The notes beneath the pieces were generated by a model. That model was not told where the DNA came from. It made no database searches and was given only the letters and a program-made list of their open reading frames with translations. A stretch of 64,000 nt of DNA from positions 9,340,501 through 9,404,500 of the forward strand of contig NC_063159.1 of NCBI RefSeq assembly GCF_020921035.1, given 5' to 3'. Shown here in pieces: positions 1 to 13,189 of the stretch. Numbering within the stretch: the first letter of the stretch is position 1; the number at the start of each line of letters is the position of its first letter. Position numbers and translations under genes: made by a program. This stretch comes from Rhodamnia argentea. Its lineage: Eukaryota > Streptophyta > Magnoliopsida > Myrtales > Myrtaceae.

Positions 1-114
1 AGGACTGCTGCAGCGAAACTTGGATTGCCAGAGCATGGGATACGGCAGCTGCTCTACTTAGTTGCTCGTGCAATTACCGAATTGGAGAACAACTCAGCAC
101 TGTTTGGCTTTTAG
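1..114 (+). CDS. 3' end of an unrecognised protein-coding gene (partial)
   Basis: Frame 1 is open from the window edge to a TAG at 112-114. It gives 37 residues ending ITELENNSALFGF. The other two forward frames are poorer: frame 2 stops early, and frame 3 runs to a TAG at 117-119 with an odd, Cys/Trp-rich product. The peptide looks helical and protein-like (AAAKLGLPEHGIRQLLY), so I read it as a last exon entering from the left. It is too short to assign a family. The AT-rich sequence after it is consistent with a 3' UTR. Codon flow, not homology, supports the call. Confidence 0.5.
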   Translation, partial: RTAAAKLGLPEHGIRQLLYLVARAITELENNSALFGF

Positions 115-2700
115 GATAGGAAGTAGCAGCTTACAATTTATTTATAGGCGGGACTGGCAAGAAAATTCTTTATGGGAATGAGAAAGTTACGGCAATGCTA
201 TTGTTTTGGTCGTAGCAATGAAATTACACTCCTGCCAAAGATATCTGGATGTGATTACTTACAAATTATTCAATGCAGGATGGGAATTGCATCACATTAG
301 CTGAGCCTCATCGTGCATATCATCTGTTGAAGGTTCGATATCCATCATCCTAGCTTAATCGGCCGAATCGATTTTATCATGAATACCTTTGAATTTATGT
401 CAAGATTTATAGAACAGAGAGAGATGAAAAATGCTTTCATTGTTTCGTGGGGCAAACCATTCACTCGGTGCACTTGTTTTTGCTGGAAAAAGCAGCGATA
501 TGACCTGGTGATTCTACAAGTTACTGCCTATAAACGCTTGTCTTTATATGGATGATCAATATCTGATAGGTTTCAGATTGGATTGTTGTATGAACATTGT
601 ATGTATTTCTCATGGTAGAAGTTCTATTAATCAACATTCCATTGACAATGAACTTTATGAGACAACGTCTCGTGTATTCTCCCTTTTTGGCAAATTGATT
701 GCAGTGTCTTTTTACCCTCATGTGACTTACGTAAACCCATCTCATTGTTGAGAAAAAAAACGAGTTTGCAACTAGGTGCTTTTATTTAGCAAAAAAAGAA
801 ATATTCAAAGAATATATATTTTGTTAAATAACTGCTTGTATCATTTATAAATATGAACGAACGAAAAAAAATTTTGTTTACAAAATCAGACATGCGCCTA
901 GACTCTCTTGCTGTGCAGTAAACAGAGAAAGGCCCAAGCCCAAGGATGGGAAAGTTGTTCCTTAGTAATGGCCTCCTCGTTTCATCCCATCCTCGGGCAC
1001 GTTTTCTTTTTCCTTCTGGTTTAGGCTTTGCCTTGAATCTTTTTTCGGATGATAGATCCCTTTAATTCAGTTTATATAATGTCTTTTTCGAGAGTCAGAT
1101 AAAAACAGAAAAGTGGAGGTAAAAAATAATTTATTAGACATTATCTTTATATCAAACCTGTAGAAATTTAGCTAAATTTGACCTAGATATGTGAAACAAA
1201 ATTCTGAAATTTAATGTAACAATTTAAATCGTAAGGTATCTGCTTCCATTATTAATCATCCTCCTCTTTTGTACTCTTGCTATTGTTGTTGCCGTTGCTA
1301 CTGTTGTTGCCACTAGTACGATGTTACGATTGCCCCTACTCCTATTGCTACCGCTAACACTCTTATCACCACCGCCTCTTCCTCATTTCGTTAATGCGAT
1401 TAATGTATTCCATTCTTGCCATGCTAATATAATGTAACATGTTTTTGATTGAATATTCGAAATTTGGGGACTTTTTTAAAGGAAAAGATTAATTCGAGAA
1501 TTTAAAGATAATCTTCTAGAGTTGGGACATTTGAGACCTCCATGACTTATATTCTCTCTCTTTATCCCGCTTACCCCCTTTAAACCGTCCTATTTCTATG
1601 GCTATTGTCATACTCCATTTCGTGAATAGCCCTATAAAAATTTTAGTCACATAAAACCCGTTACGGACCGCTTCAAATGATAAACTTTCAAATCTTTGAT
1701 CAAATAAACTCCCATGCAAGCTCGATCACAAGAGTCGGGTTGAAATTGGCCACTCCTTGGAAACCCTAGCTCCTCTTCCTCACAGGCAATAAATTTATCC
1801 CGGCAATAGTTAGAAGTAGTTGAGGAGTTTCCAATGACTTGTCGGCAACTAACCCCATAGAGGCGGCTTAATATAGTGCCCGGAATTGACAATTTGGTGC
1901 TACACCTAAAGGCCTAGCTTTTTTCCATGTTTGCTATACTAACTAATGAAGAATCTTATGATTGAATCTTCCCACTAAGCAGAGTCTCGCTTTATACATG
2001 ATTAGGGCAAATTATACCTAATCTACTAGAAGAGCGGTACCAAACTAGCAATAAATGTATGATCTTGACCGAACAACGAAAATCTTTTGTTATTTTGCAG
2101 TCATATATTAAAATTTACAAATTTATTTTGTGAATAGGATTTACACTAATCATATCTCTTTTGTTTCGTAAAAAATGAACAATTTTAAAAATATTTTCCT
2201 GAACAAATGGTAATATATTTTTTTAATTTATTTTACAAGCGATATAAATAATTATTTTTTAAAAAATTATTTCTCAAATCATTCATTTTGCTCGAAACAA
2301 ACGGAACCCTAAAGTCCCAAATCTCCCAAATGCGGAAACGAGTAGTCTGAAACCAAACTTTTTTGAAGCCCAGTCCAAAAGGCCTTCCTTTTACTATTTT
2401 TTTCTTCAACGAAGATACAAAAAGGTCAAATAAAGTTGTTAAACGCTGCTTTGCAGTTTCCACTTTATCTACCCAACTTTACAATTTTTCTTATATTCAT
2501 AAATAATTATTTATATTAAAATTTTTGATTAATTGAATAAAGAAATTGTTAATTAAGGCAGCCAAATTAGAATTTTGGGGCAATTGGCTCGTTTTAGATG
2601 GAGACTGGAGTATTTAATTTTACTTTTTATTTTTATTTAGTTGATATGGTGGGGAACAATAATAAAAATATAATAATGGCGGTATTATTATAATTCTCCT
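115..2700. other. Intergenic: 3' UTR, AT-rich spacer and MITE remnant
   Basis: No gene is supported here. The first few hundred bases are probably the 3' UTR of the leftmost gene. About 1255-1390 is a degenerate trinucleotide stretch rich in TTG/GTT/GCC and CTC/ACC. About 2155-2315 resembles a PIF/Harbinger-like MITE half, ending in a CGAAACAAACGGAACCC-type inverted end shared with other copies in the window. Short open frames near 1516-1892 and 2233-2463 show no protein-like composition. Confidence 0.5.
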
Positions 2701-2759
2701 TTTAACATGACAGACAGTCCGATAATATCGTCTTCCTGTCTCGGAGCAGACGCACTATC

Positions 2760-4303
2760 TCACTGACTCTCTCTCTCTCTCTCTCTCTGTGTCTGAGTGA
2801 GCTCCGAGTTAGCTCCGAGTTAGGGTTTCCGCGAGCGAGCTGTAACCATTTGCTTCTTTATCTTCATCGATCAAGCACGAAGGGACCGCTGAATTCCCTT
2901 CTTGCTATTTCGCTGCTCTTGATCTTGAGGAGTCCCCGGAAGATCGGTTGATTCTGATCCCGGAGATGCTTCATGGGTCCTACGTCATCGGGTATGTTCG
3001 CTCTCGTTTTGGTCTCGTTTCCTTATGGGGAAGGGTATAAGTTGTTTTCTGCTTTCTGGTTGTTCCGACAGCTGGTGGAATCTGTGAGGAGATGAGCTCA
3101 CATTTTTGTTTTTTTCTTGGGAACATTGTTATTGTTCTTGCTGATGGTTGAGCTTAATCTGAGCTTGGTATAAGCATTTCATGGTGAAGATCAGTTGAGT
3201 TGTGCTTTTGGGTCGAGCGAATTTGGACGATGTAAAGCATTTGTTCATAAGTTCTCTGTATTCGGTTCTGTTTCCAGGAAAATGCATGGAATGTTTCATT
3301 CTTTTCAGTTATCGGAAGCCGAGGCGGTCACTAAGTGGGCAAACTCGCCTTGCCTTTCCTTGCCTTGGGGTCATTCAGACCCCCCTTTTTTTTTTCCTGA
3401 AAAAGAGATGGACATTGGAATTTTCATTTATGGTGCTGTGCTGTAGGCATTTAAGTTCATATGGTAGGTGAGACAGTTTAGGGAAGTGAAAATGACTAGA
3501 TCTCATGTCACGAGTCCTGATGTGATCTCTCGACTTTTATGAGTGATTCTTGTAGCGAAATGATGGTCTGGGATTTCTTTGCTTAGTTCTTAAATGGATA
3601 ATGGAAAACAGTTGAATGGAGAGTGGTTAGATTAGCTCTCTCTATTTTGTTGGAGTAGAGGGCAGACTGGTATAATTCGTGGCTGATTGTAACTTGTTTA
3701 ATCTGAGTTTGTGGTAATAGGACCAGCATTTGACATCAGCAAGTGCAGGTTAATTTTGTTCTTCGGCTAAAGTACATTTCCAACTACTTATGCAAACTTA
3801 GCTGTGTGTATTGACATGTTTAGGAGACACCATGCACTTTACCAGCTTCAAACGAGCAAAACAATTCGTGTTGGTTTTGTTTATTTTTCTTTTCCTTTTT
3901 GCAATAACACCGAAAGGCTATATTGTTTGAATTTTATATTTTGAATCATTAATCGTAGAAAACGTCAATTGGGGAAAGGAAGTTGTACGGTTCTGACCCT
4001 TAAGGAGATGGGAGAAACTTACAATGGCACTCATCTTAGTTTTTCTGTGGATTTAGTTTAAGATTAAGTTTTAACTTGTCTTCATCTGCTTGTGTGTTTT
4101 TACTGTATACAAAATTGCCGTTAAAAATGTGACATTTTGCTTACATTTGCTCATTTTTGTTTACTGCTGCTCAATTACATCTCGGTCTTAACTTTTTGTT
4201 GCCTGCAGGTGACGTTGTTTGACTGGATCTTATTTTGGGAGATTCACAACTATCTTTGAAGTATCTTCGTGCAACTTGATGCTGCCAGAGGGATAGTGGG
4301 CCC
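2760..4303 (+). promoter_or_regulatory. 5' leader of the GPI-anchored protein gene, with (CT)n, leader intron and two uORFs
   Basis: A (CT)n run at about 2767-2788 is followed by a leader exon ending at 2991 (donor GT 2992-2993). A leader intron runs to the acceptor GCCTGCAG at 4201-4208. An upstream ORF starts at ATG 2966, crosses the splice junction and stops at TGA 4210-4212 after 9 codons. A second uORF lies at 4279-4296 (5 codons). The transcription start itself is not visible. The exon boundaries rest on consensus splice sites. Confidence 0.6.
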
Positions 4304-7300
4304 ATGAGCTATTTTCAATTTTATCATTTTCTTAGGGGTATGATTTTGTTTGTTGTCAGAGTTTGTGCCATGTATTCATTTAATCAGTATAAATCTAAAA
4401 CATTGATATTTTGTTTTTGCAGGCTCTATGTGCCATCAGTTATTATTATTTATCATCTATTTATCCAGCTTCCGAGATGTGGTAGCATTGGAAATGTCAT
4501 TTGAATCTACCCATATGGCATCTGTGTCTGAGTTAGCGAGTCCCCCTAGCACCGGCATCTTTTACCCTATAGAAATATCTCCCGCTGTTATTCCACAATA
4601 TCCACTTCCAAATGAGTCTTTGCCACCGATGTATCCCACTTTTCCAACAGCATATGAGCCGGTTCTAACAGGAAAATGCCCTGTAAATTTCTCTGCTATA
4701 TCCAATATACTAAGCAAGACAGCCTCTGATTGTTCTCAACCCATAGCAATGCTTGTTGGAAACGTGATATGTTGTCCACAGTTCAGTAGCCTTGTCCACA
4801 TATTCCAGGGATTTTACAGTTTCAGCTCTGATAAGCTTGTGGTGCAAAATGCTGTCGCAAATGATTGTTTTTCTGATATCATGAGTATCCTTGCCAGCAG
4901 AGGAGCTAACGCCACAATACCTTCAATCTGCTCGATAAAATCAGCAAATCTTACTGGGGGATCATGTCCTGTAAATGATGCTATGACTTTTGAGAAAATG
5001 GTGAACTCAAGCAGCCTACTCGAAGCCTGCAGCACAGTAGATCCTCTTAAAGAATGTTGCAGACCGATCTGCCAGCCTGCAATTGCAGAAGCCGCTCTTA
5101 GGATCTCGGGCGGAGAATCGTCCATGGAAAATAAAGATGCAGGGCAGGGCTCTAGTCGAGTTGATGTTCTAAATGACTGTAAAGGGGTTGTATACTCTTA
5201 CATATCAAGAAAGCTTCCATCAGATGTCGCAAATACTGCATTTCGAATATTATCTGCGTGCAAGGTCAACAAAGGTATTCTGTTGCCACATACAGCTACT
5301 AATAAACTATTTCAGTTCTGGTCTTTTGTTTGTGGCTCAATGTGGTGTTATCTGGGCTTTTGCTTATCAGTTTCCTTTGTGTATAATCTCTCCGAGCCAC
5401 GAAGTTAAACAGTGGTGGCTAAAGGTGGAATGTGTGATAAGGTAGGATATGCATGGACAATAGGTGTGCTGGGAAACTGTTGTTACCTCTCCTCTTTATT
5501 GATGTTGATATGAGAGAGGAGTTTTATGCTGACTTTCTATTGCTCATTTTCATGGGAACCTTACATGATAAGGCTCGGATATGTGTATATACATCAGTGT
5601 TTCTTTTTTAAACCCAATTTGCCGACAGGGCTAATGTGCTTGTTTATTTTCTGCTAGTTTCTGACTGACATCTATTGATCTTGAGTCCCCCTGACCCTCT
5701 ACAGACACCATTGGGATTAGATATGAGGTAACTTTCGAATGTTTGGCTCACTCATGTCAAAATTCTTTGCAGTATGCCCTTTGCAATTTAAGCAGCCTTC
5801 GGAAGTAATCACTTCATGCCGTAATGTAGCTGCTCCTAGCCCTTCCTGTTGTAGCTCACTGAATGCATATATTGCGGGAATTCAGAGACAGATGTTGATT
5901 ACAAATAAACAGGCGATAATTTGTGCGACAGTGTTCGGTTCGATGCTTCGAAAAGGAGGGGTCATGACAAATATATATGAGCTTTGTGACGTTGACTTGA
6001 AAGATTTTAGTATTCAAGGTAGAATTTTTTATATGGCTTTTTATGTTTTCTGAGGCTGTTTGTCATTCATAATTTATAATTACTGACTTAATTTCCTCTC
6101 ATTTCTAACGTACTTGGAGAGGACGCAGCATATGGACAACAAGGTTAGTTTTTCCTCCACTGATGTCCCCTTTTCTCAACTTCTTTTCGAATTCTCTGCT
6201 TTTTCTTGTTTGATGATTTTTCATATGTAAAATACCTTCCGAGTAATTCACTCTATAAAGTTCAAGCTTTGGAAATCCATTAATTCTTGCACAAGGTTTA
6301 CATCTTTTCTTGCTATAAATTGTTATTGGCTAGTCGAATAAAGTACTGGAATTGATTTTGTTGGAGAAGGCAAATAGGAATTCGAAAATGACACTTCACA
6401 AATGAAGTGGATGTCATTCCTGTGCATGCTGAAAAGAACTTAATTCTGAATTGTCTTCTAATGGATGTATTTAGACCCTAGATATTAACTGGAATCTTGC
6501 TTTCTTTTAGTAGCAGGTTGCCTACTGCGTAGCTTGCCTGCAGATGTGATATTTGACAACACGACAGGGTACAGCTTCACATGTGACCTGACTGACAACA
6601 TTGTAGCTCCATGGCCTTCATCGTCATCAGTTTCATCTCTTTCACTATGTGCTCCCGGTAACCTGATATCTAATCACGTTGATCATTTGTTCTTCTCCCT
6701 CTTTACCTTCTTTTTGTCATCTTACTTTTCTCTACCCATGCTTGGTTTTGATGGCTGCATTGGTTGTGTTTGACCTTGCAGAAATGTCACTGCCTGCATT
6801 GCCAACTTCAGAGACCATGAAAAACCCTGGTATGCACCATTACCCATGAAAGTTTTCGCCCATGTGAATCTGAGTTTTGCTGATTTATCTGATATGTGAA
6901 GTTAGGGGTCAATAAAATGCACATCCCTAACAAGATTCACCTATCTAACTTGGTGAAAGCCACGTATGTGGCTTACATGAGAAAGCATTCTGCTTGGCAA
7001 TGCTGTTAACTGAGTTCATCAGGGTGGATTGAAATGGGTTTGTATCTGGAGAGATCCGACTTTCCCATTTTTTCTTCTGGATAAAACGTTTTCGGTTATC
7101 TTGAAATAGGAATGATTAGTCAAGGTCAGACAGGACTTTCTGGATCTGTCAAAGCTCCCAGTGAGTCTTCAGATCCTAATCTCTAGGGTTTACTCTCAGC
7201 ACTTATGAAGAAACATTCATCAGTTACAAAGCTGAGCCCTCAAAGCTGACTATTGCTAGAGCTTTCTTGGAAGAAGTCTCACTTTCCATTCAGCTGCCAT

Positions 7301-7818
7301 GCTTTTGCATGTTAGGGGGATTCATTAATGAAAATCTAACCATTCTTTTCTGGTTCATGGCTTACCCCCTTGGCATTTGGTAGTGCCTGCTTAGCTTCAA
7401 CAATGATCTGTCATACCCCGTTAGGGATGTAGTTTGGAAGACTTTCTCGTGAGCGACTATTCTTTTAGGCGACACATCTTCAAGCAAGTTGCTCATCTGT
7501 CCTTGTCTGTGAATGTATTTCAGCCTGTTTGCTTAAATTGTTTGATGCAAATTGGTTTCATTCAGATCTTTTTCCATGTTAATGCAACTGCTTGAAGGTG
7601 TCGTTAACGAGTTGTACGAGACATTACAGAGCACAAGTAGCCTTTTAATGATAGCTAGTTAGTCCTCGTAGCAGCTTCACACTTCCTCTTTACCGGTCTG
7701 ATTCATCGGCCGAAACGTGCTTACCATCTTGTTTCTTGGTGCAGGATGCCGTGGTGTCGGGTTGGAAATGATGATTCCCATTTTTTCATTATTTCTTTTC
7801 AGTGCAATTTTGTGCTGA
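4304..7818 (+). CDS. GPI-anchored Cys-rich cell-surface protein, At1g61900-like
   Basis: Exons: 4304-4337, 4423-5274, 5773-6018, 6129-6143, 6517-6657, 6782-6829, 7745-7818. All have GT-AG borders, and they sum to 469 codons plus stop. The protein starts with a hydrophobic signal peptide (about residues 14-30, HQLLLFIIYLSS). It continues as an extracellular domain with many paired cysteines (KCPVNFSAISNIL, NVICCPQF, ECCRPICQPA, SPSCCSSLN, YELCDVDLKDF). It ends in a short hydrophobic tail (MMIPIFSLFLFSAILC), as expected for GPI attachment. These blocks match the plant family annotated as uncharacterised GPI-anchored protein At1g61900. Its molecular role is not known to me. Exon 4 of the coding set is only 15 nt. 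At exon 5 a second AG six bases upstream (6510) could give a small isoform. The start was chosen because splicing 4337 to 4423 joins ATG 4304 in frame; ATG 4428 is an alternative. Confidence 0.9.
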
Positions 7819-8987
7819 TGAAATCCAGCTGAGGGTTGAGCACTTCCCCAATTCCGGGCATGTGGGAAATTAACACGGAATGGCCATATTTTTACCTGTA
7901 TATTGTTCTTGAGTAGCCCTCTTGTATAGCATCTCTTCTTTTTGCTCTCTCTCTCTCTCTCTCTCTCTCCATTTTTTCTTTGTGATTGGTTGTACCTGAT
8001 CTCTATGAGCTTGAGTTAGCATATTTACCTTCTCTTTGTTTTCTCTCTGTTTTCTCCCTAGAAGAGATTGGGGACCCCATCACACACAAAAGGCAAAAGC
8101 GAATGGCCACTCCTAACAGTCACCCTGATTTCACTTTAACGAATCCAATGTAATAATTAGAATTATAAGAAAGTTTAGTTATTGATAAGATAAAATGATC
8201 TTTAATTCAAATCTGTTGAGGTTTCTTATACCCCTTATTTATTTAATTTTAAATAGGTGACTGGTACAACAGACCAATATACTCTATTTAGCTAGTTTCT
8301 TTTTTTCCGAAGTTCAACAATGATCCCTTCTTTCAAAATTTGACCGATCCGTGATTATGAACCTTCACATTATCATTGCATAAATATAATTAAGAGTGCG
8401 TTTATTTTACGAAAAAAATAAAAATTTGAAAATATTTTTTAAAAAATAATTATTTGTATTGCTTAAAAAATAAGTGAATATAAAATTTTTTCATTATTAC
8501 GAAAATATAAAACATAAATTGTTATTGAGAATGAAAATGTTTTTTATTGAATTTTTTTGTAAGAGTTCGAAAAATGTTTTTCAATTCTTGAGTTTTTCTT
8601 AAAACAAACACATCTTGAAAAAGTACGAATGAGTTTCGAATACATATTGTCGTATTTGGTGATTCAATTATGCCACTTGATTTATCTATGGCGTTCCATA
8701 AATAGTGTAATTATTCGTAAATAAAATTCATGCCTAGATATGAAGGGTGATAATTATGGTTATCTCCATTGATTTAAGTCAGTCACAAAAGGGCAAAAAA
8801 AAAGAAAGAGTTCCTTCACCTCGTCGGGTTAACCCGACCCAAATCGAACTCGGATCTCTTGCCCCGTTTTTGTTTTTCCCGAGTTGCATCCTATTTTTTT
8901 CCCAAAGCCGTTGCTCAACGAACTCGTCCCTCTCTTCCGTTTATCCTTAAACCCCCACAAAACCCTAATATCTCTCGATCTCGATCG
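7819..8987 (+). other. 3' UTR of the GPI protein gene, MITE and promoter of the next gene
   Basis: The 3' UTR contains a (CT)n run at about 7945-7969. About 8393-8620 is AT-rich and bounded by GAGTGCGTTTATTTTA on the left and AAAACAAACACATC on the right. These are imperfect inverted ends matching the TGCGTTTGTTT family seen elsewhere in the window. The remainder, up to ATG 8988, should hold the promoter and leader of the following gene. No clear TATA box was identified. Confidence 0.5.
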
Positions 8988-11900
8988 ATGGACATGGCTG
9001 GTTTGGGTCTCTACCACACGGACTGCGAATCCATACTGTCGCAAATTAAGCATCAAGAGAAGCAGCTCACGCTCAAGAGAAGGTCCTTTCGTTTATGCGA
9101 TGATTGTCTGACTTTCTTGTTCGTATGCATACGCGTATCGATGGTACGCGGCTTTTGTGCGCATCTTAGCTTCAATGCAATCTTTTCCCAAAGGAGAGGA
9201 TTGATTGACGGGTGTTTAATCTGGAGCTTCTGATGCCTGGGAAATTTACTAGTTTGTAGATAGAATTCTGTTAGACAGATGAGAGTTTGTTGATATTGTT
9301 TGATTTTCTTTTTTTTTTCAGTTGATTTTTAGTTGCTTTTGATGTGACGAAATCGAAGTAGTGTAATGAATTGAAGCCTTCTCTCTCAAATTCTCTTCCT
9401 TTGAAGTCTTGTTCTTCCTACTATTTTTCAGTTTCTTTTACCCAGCAGATTTTGTGTTTTTTGTATTTGAATTGGACAGCAACTTGCTTCTCGAGTTTTC
9501 TGGTCAATTCGATGATGCAGAATACCAATAAGATATGCAATGTTCTCTTTGTGAGTTGACGGTGCTATTTAAAAATGCGTGTAGGTGGTTGATAGGTTTA
9601 CCATTGTCCAAGTCAGAGTTGAAGCATTTAGAAGGGCCAGAGTTTTTCAAGAAACGGTAAATTTTCTTTTTGTGCAAGCTACTTCTACACTGCTTTAGTG
9701 TTTTGCTAGATTCTAAAATGGTCCCTTTTCCTTGGTGTTCATATATACATATTAAATCGTGAAATTCACGTTAGGAATTTATTGGTGCATTTTCAGGGCC
9801 CTACGTGAATCAATGCTCAGGGAAGATGATGTAAGTTCTTATGTCACCATTGCAAATTTATTGTGATAGATTGTATTTGGTCTTATTTTCCTCTTTTTCT
9901 CTAGCATAAATAGTAGTACATAAGCATTTTGGGCTGTCATTGACAATGAGATACTTATTAAAACATCTTTTATGCACCTGAAAAGGGTTTTAACTAGGGA
10001 AGTTTCACGAATGTGCCAACAGTTTATATTTGTTATCAACCGTCATTAATTTCTGGTAGAAAAAAAAAAAGCATCTTTCTTCTTCTTATTGTCTTATTTA
10101 CTAATATTGCTACTACCTGTTGTTCTGTTCTTCTTCTAATCATAACCTGGCTTGAAAGATCTGCGATTTCGGTTTTATAATTACTCACCCTTTGTTAGAA
10201 GTATGCCTGAGGATTCATATGTTTTTCCAAAGCTAGTGCAAGTTCCTTAATTGAGTTGGCACTTCCTTCCTCTGTATTAGTCGCTTCTCTTCATTTGCTT
10301 TGAACCGGGAAAGTCCAAATTCCAGCCTAATTTTACATTGGCACTATCTCCACTGTAATATTACCTTGTCTATCATTTTCAGATATTCTATGAGACTGCA
10401 AAGACGCATGTTGAAGAAGCTATCTTATCGCATGATATGGAACAAGGGTGCAGTGGTGTTCCAGATAATGTTAAACCGTCTGACATGCCTAATTTGCTAA
10501 AGGAAATTCTACCTCATCTAAATAATATGACCAATAAGGGCCTTTATCATTTTGCTATGATAGTTACTAGGGGGTCTGTCGAGTTTGACAAAACTTGCTG
10601 GAAGATGAAGAAACTTATTAGGGAAACTGTCCGTAAAGTATGCCATATTGAAAAGAACACCCAATGGGATAATGTTACATTTAAGAAGCTCTATCGACTT
10701 CTAAATGACCCACGGAATTTCCGAGGAAACTGTCTGAATCATTTGGCTCCTGCATCTCATTTTCAAAGGGCAGCGGCTTTGAAGCTCTTGGGTAGACTTG
10801 AGGAACTCTCTACACCAGCTCTGATTGCAATGTATAGGAAACTAAGACGTGTACAGGCGAGAGTACCTCGGTTGGGGCCCTTTAAAAGTGGACGGAGCCG
10901 AGATGATCTTATCAATAAAGTGAGGAAAACTAGTAGAAACATGTTGATGGATCCTGGTTCTAGGGATTGTCTACCAGAACCACTAGCTAAAGCAATGGCT
11001 ATAGCAGAATTATCTTTAAAACTAGCATCAGGCTTTCAAAGTTCCACAGGAATGAAGTTCTACCACTTTGCTTCAGAAATTACAAGTTTGCAGGATGAGA
11101 TTGTGAAGGCTCTTTGGCTCCTGAACTCAAAAGTTAGATTCCAGGAGCTGAAAGTTTTGCAGTCACTATTGGACCCCAGTGCTAAAGTCCCAGAGAGTCG
11201 TCTACGAACAGCAGTCAAGAACGTTTTGACTGAGTATCTTTTTGAATGCTCTGATTTGGATTTGATCCCAAGGTCTTTATTGGAATGTCTGGCTTTTATT
11301 AACAGGAATTCTCGAACGGCACCATCCTTACCTAAGGAGGAAGTTGAAGAAGAAGTAGAATGCATTTTGGTTGTTAGTGCCCATATGAAGCAGAATGTCT
11401 GGGATTTGCTTCCTGAAATTGGGTATCATACAGATTTCACCGATGCTTATATGGAGGAATTGGAGGAAAGTGATGACGCCGCCAACTCCGATGATGAAGA
11501 CGAGAGACATACAAGGATATCAAATAGTGGAAGGTCTGACAACATTGATTCGTTGTTTCCAGTGGAAGGTACTGGAGAGTCTATTACTGATAGCTCCAAC
11601 CTGCCTCCATTCGATATTGAGGCTAATGGTAGTCCTCCTGGTCACACCCCAAGGAAAGTGTTTGACAGTGCTGCTGCTGCTCTTAAATCTGAGACGGATA
11701 TCTCTCCCAGTATAGCCTCCACTGCTGCTTGGTATAGCAGTTCCTCCTTTTTATTCCAAGAATCAAAGAGTTCTAGACGCTTGAATGGCATGGATAGAGA
11801 TAATGTAAAGCCATTGGGCAACTTTGGTGCTGCCGAAACCAATGGTGATGGTCCCTTCTCTTTTTTGTTGCCCAACACAGGGCGTGCAAAATCTCTCGAG

Positions 11901-13189
11901 AGATACAAAGATGAAGATGATGAACTCAAGAATCAACAAAGGGATGTCTCAAACAGATCGAGCACTTGCATAAATCGATACCTTGCTGTCCAGGAAGCTT
12001 GTGACGAAACAAGTATAATTGCCTATAATTTTGTAGGTTATATATTGGAAGAATTTGCACAAAGAGAAGGTTTGAATGTAGAAATGAATGAGTGTTCCTA
12101 TCTGGGACGTGATCAGTCCATTGGAGGTCATGAAGGTATACCAACCGAGTTTTATCCTTAGAGAGACAATACTGAAGAAAAGGGATTCATGCTTTACTGT
12201 TGAAGCAGGGTCATTTTTCCCTAACTTTGGTCAAATTATATTTGTGAAAACATTAGTTTTTCCGTTGTAAGAATGGTGACTGATTGATTGATTGCCCTTC
12301 AGTAACTTATATCATTGTAGAGGTGCCTTCTTGTGTTAGTCAATTTGTCATCAGGGATAACCATTGCAACCCTTAAGATCATTTTAAAAGGTACTTGGTG
12401 AATGACATCAAATAAATTTCGTGGCCATCAAGTTACTTGTGGCATTTACTGCTTTGCATGTTTAGATTGTCAGCAGAAGTTTGTGGTAATGACTGATAAT
12501 GGCTATTTTTGTACAACTGCAGAAAGGAAGGATTCTAGTCATCATGAGGGCTCAGAAGTTTCTGTTATCCATAGAGCACTTGAAAAGTTAGTTCCATGCC
12601 TCAAGAAGAGGTATGACAGAATTTTACTTATCCCACTTATTGGCAAAATCACGTTCCGTGCATTTTTCTTTTTTTTGTTATCCGTTTGAATATGGAAGAC
12701 AAAACTCATCAAAGGGGTACCAGGGGGTTACCATTGCTACAAAGTTCGATGCAAGAGAGTTTTTCAAATCTAACAAATGAAAGATCACTCCCGATCTATC
12801 TACTAGTTTAATTATCTCCCCTAATAGTTTTATATGTTCTTTTCCTTATCAGTTATATTTCATATGGTATAGGAAATGATAAATGAGGATTTGGCAGTCT
12901 TGAGTATGATTCCTACCTTCCTCTCTCACCCTGTCCTCATCAATCTGAATAATAGAAGATTTGTTGAATCACTCCATAAGGCAATACTGCTGGTGCCATA
13001 CTTTGCAATCTGATGTTATGTGAGGCCACTGCAAATATTGCTATCATTTCTGATATTCATTAACCCAAATTTTGCTGATAAGTTCTGTGAGGTCCAGTTT
13101 ATCGTTTCCCCTTGGATTTTTACGTTGAAACTCTTACTTTTTCATGCAGTGTGATGGAAAGAGTGAAGGATTTCACAGGCCTTCCCTAG
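8988..13189 (+). CDS. Conserved plant protein of unknown function (693 aa)
   Basis: Exons: 8988-9082, 9585-9656, 9797-9830, 10383-12135, 12523-12610, 13150-13189. Splice phases agree throughout and give 693 codons plus stop. The N terminus begins MDMAGLGLYHTDCESILSQ, followed by a WLIGLPLSKSELK segment. A long helical region comes from the 1.75-kb fourth exon (YHFAMIVTRGSVEFDK, NRNSRTAPSLPKEE). Then comes an acidic stretch (YMEELEESDDAANSDDEDE) and a Ser-rich, probably disordered segment. A helical C-terminal part (VIHRALEKLVPCLKK, VMERVKDFTGLP) is encoded by the last two short exons. I recall similar proteins across flowering plants but no named domain or function. There is no signal peptide or membrane segment. 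ATG 8988 was preferred because MAGLGLYHTDCE is the conserved-looking start; ATG 8994 is an equal alternative. Confidence 0.85.
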
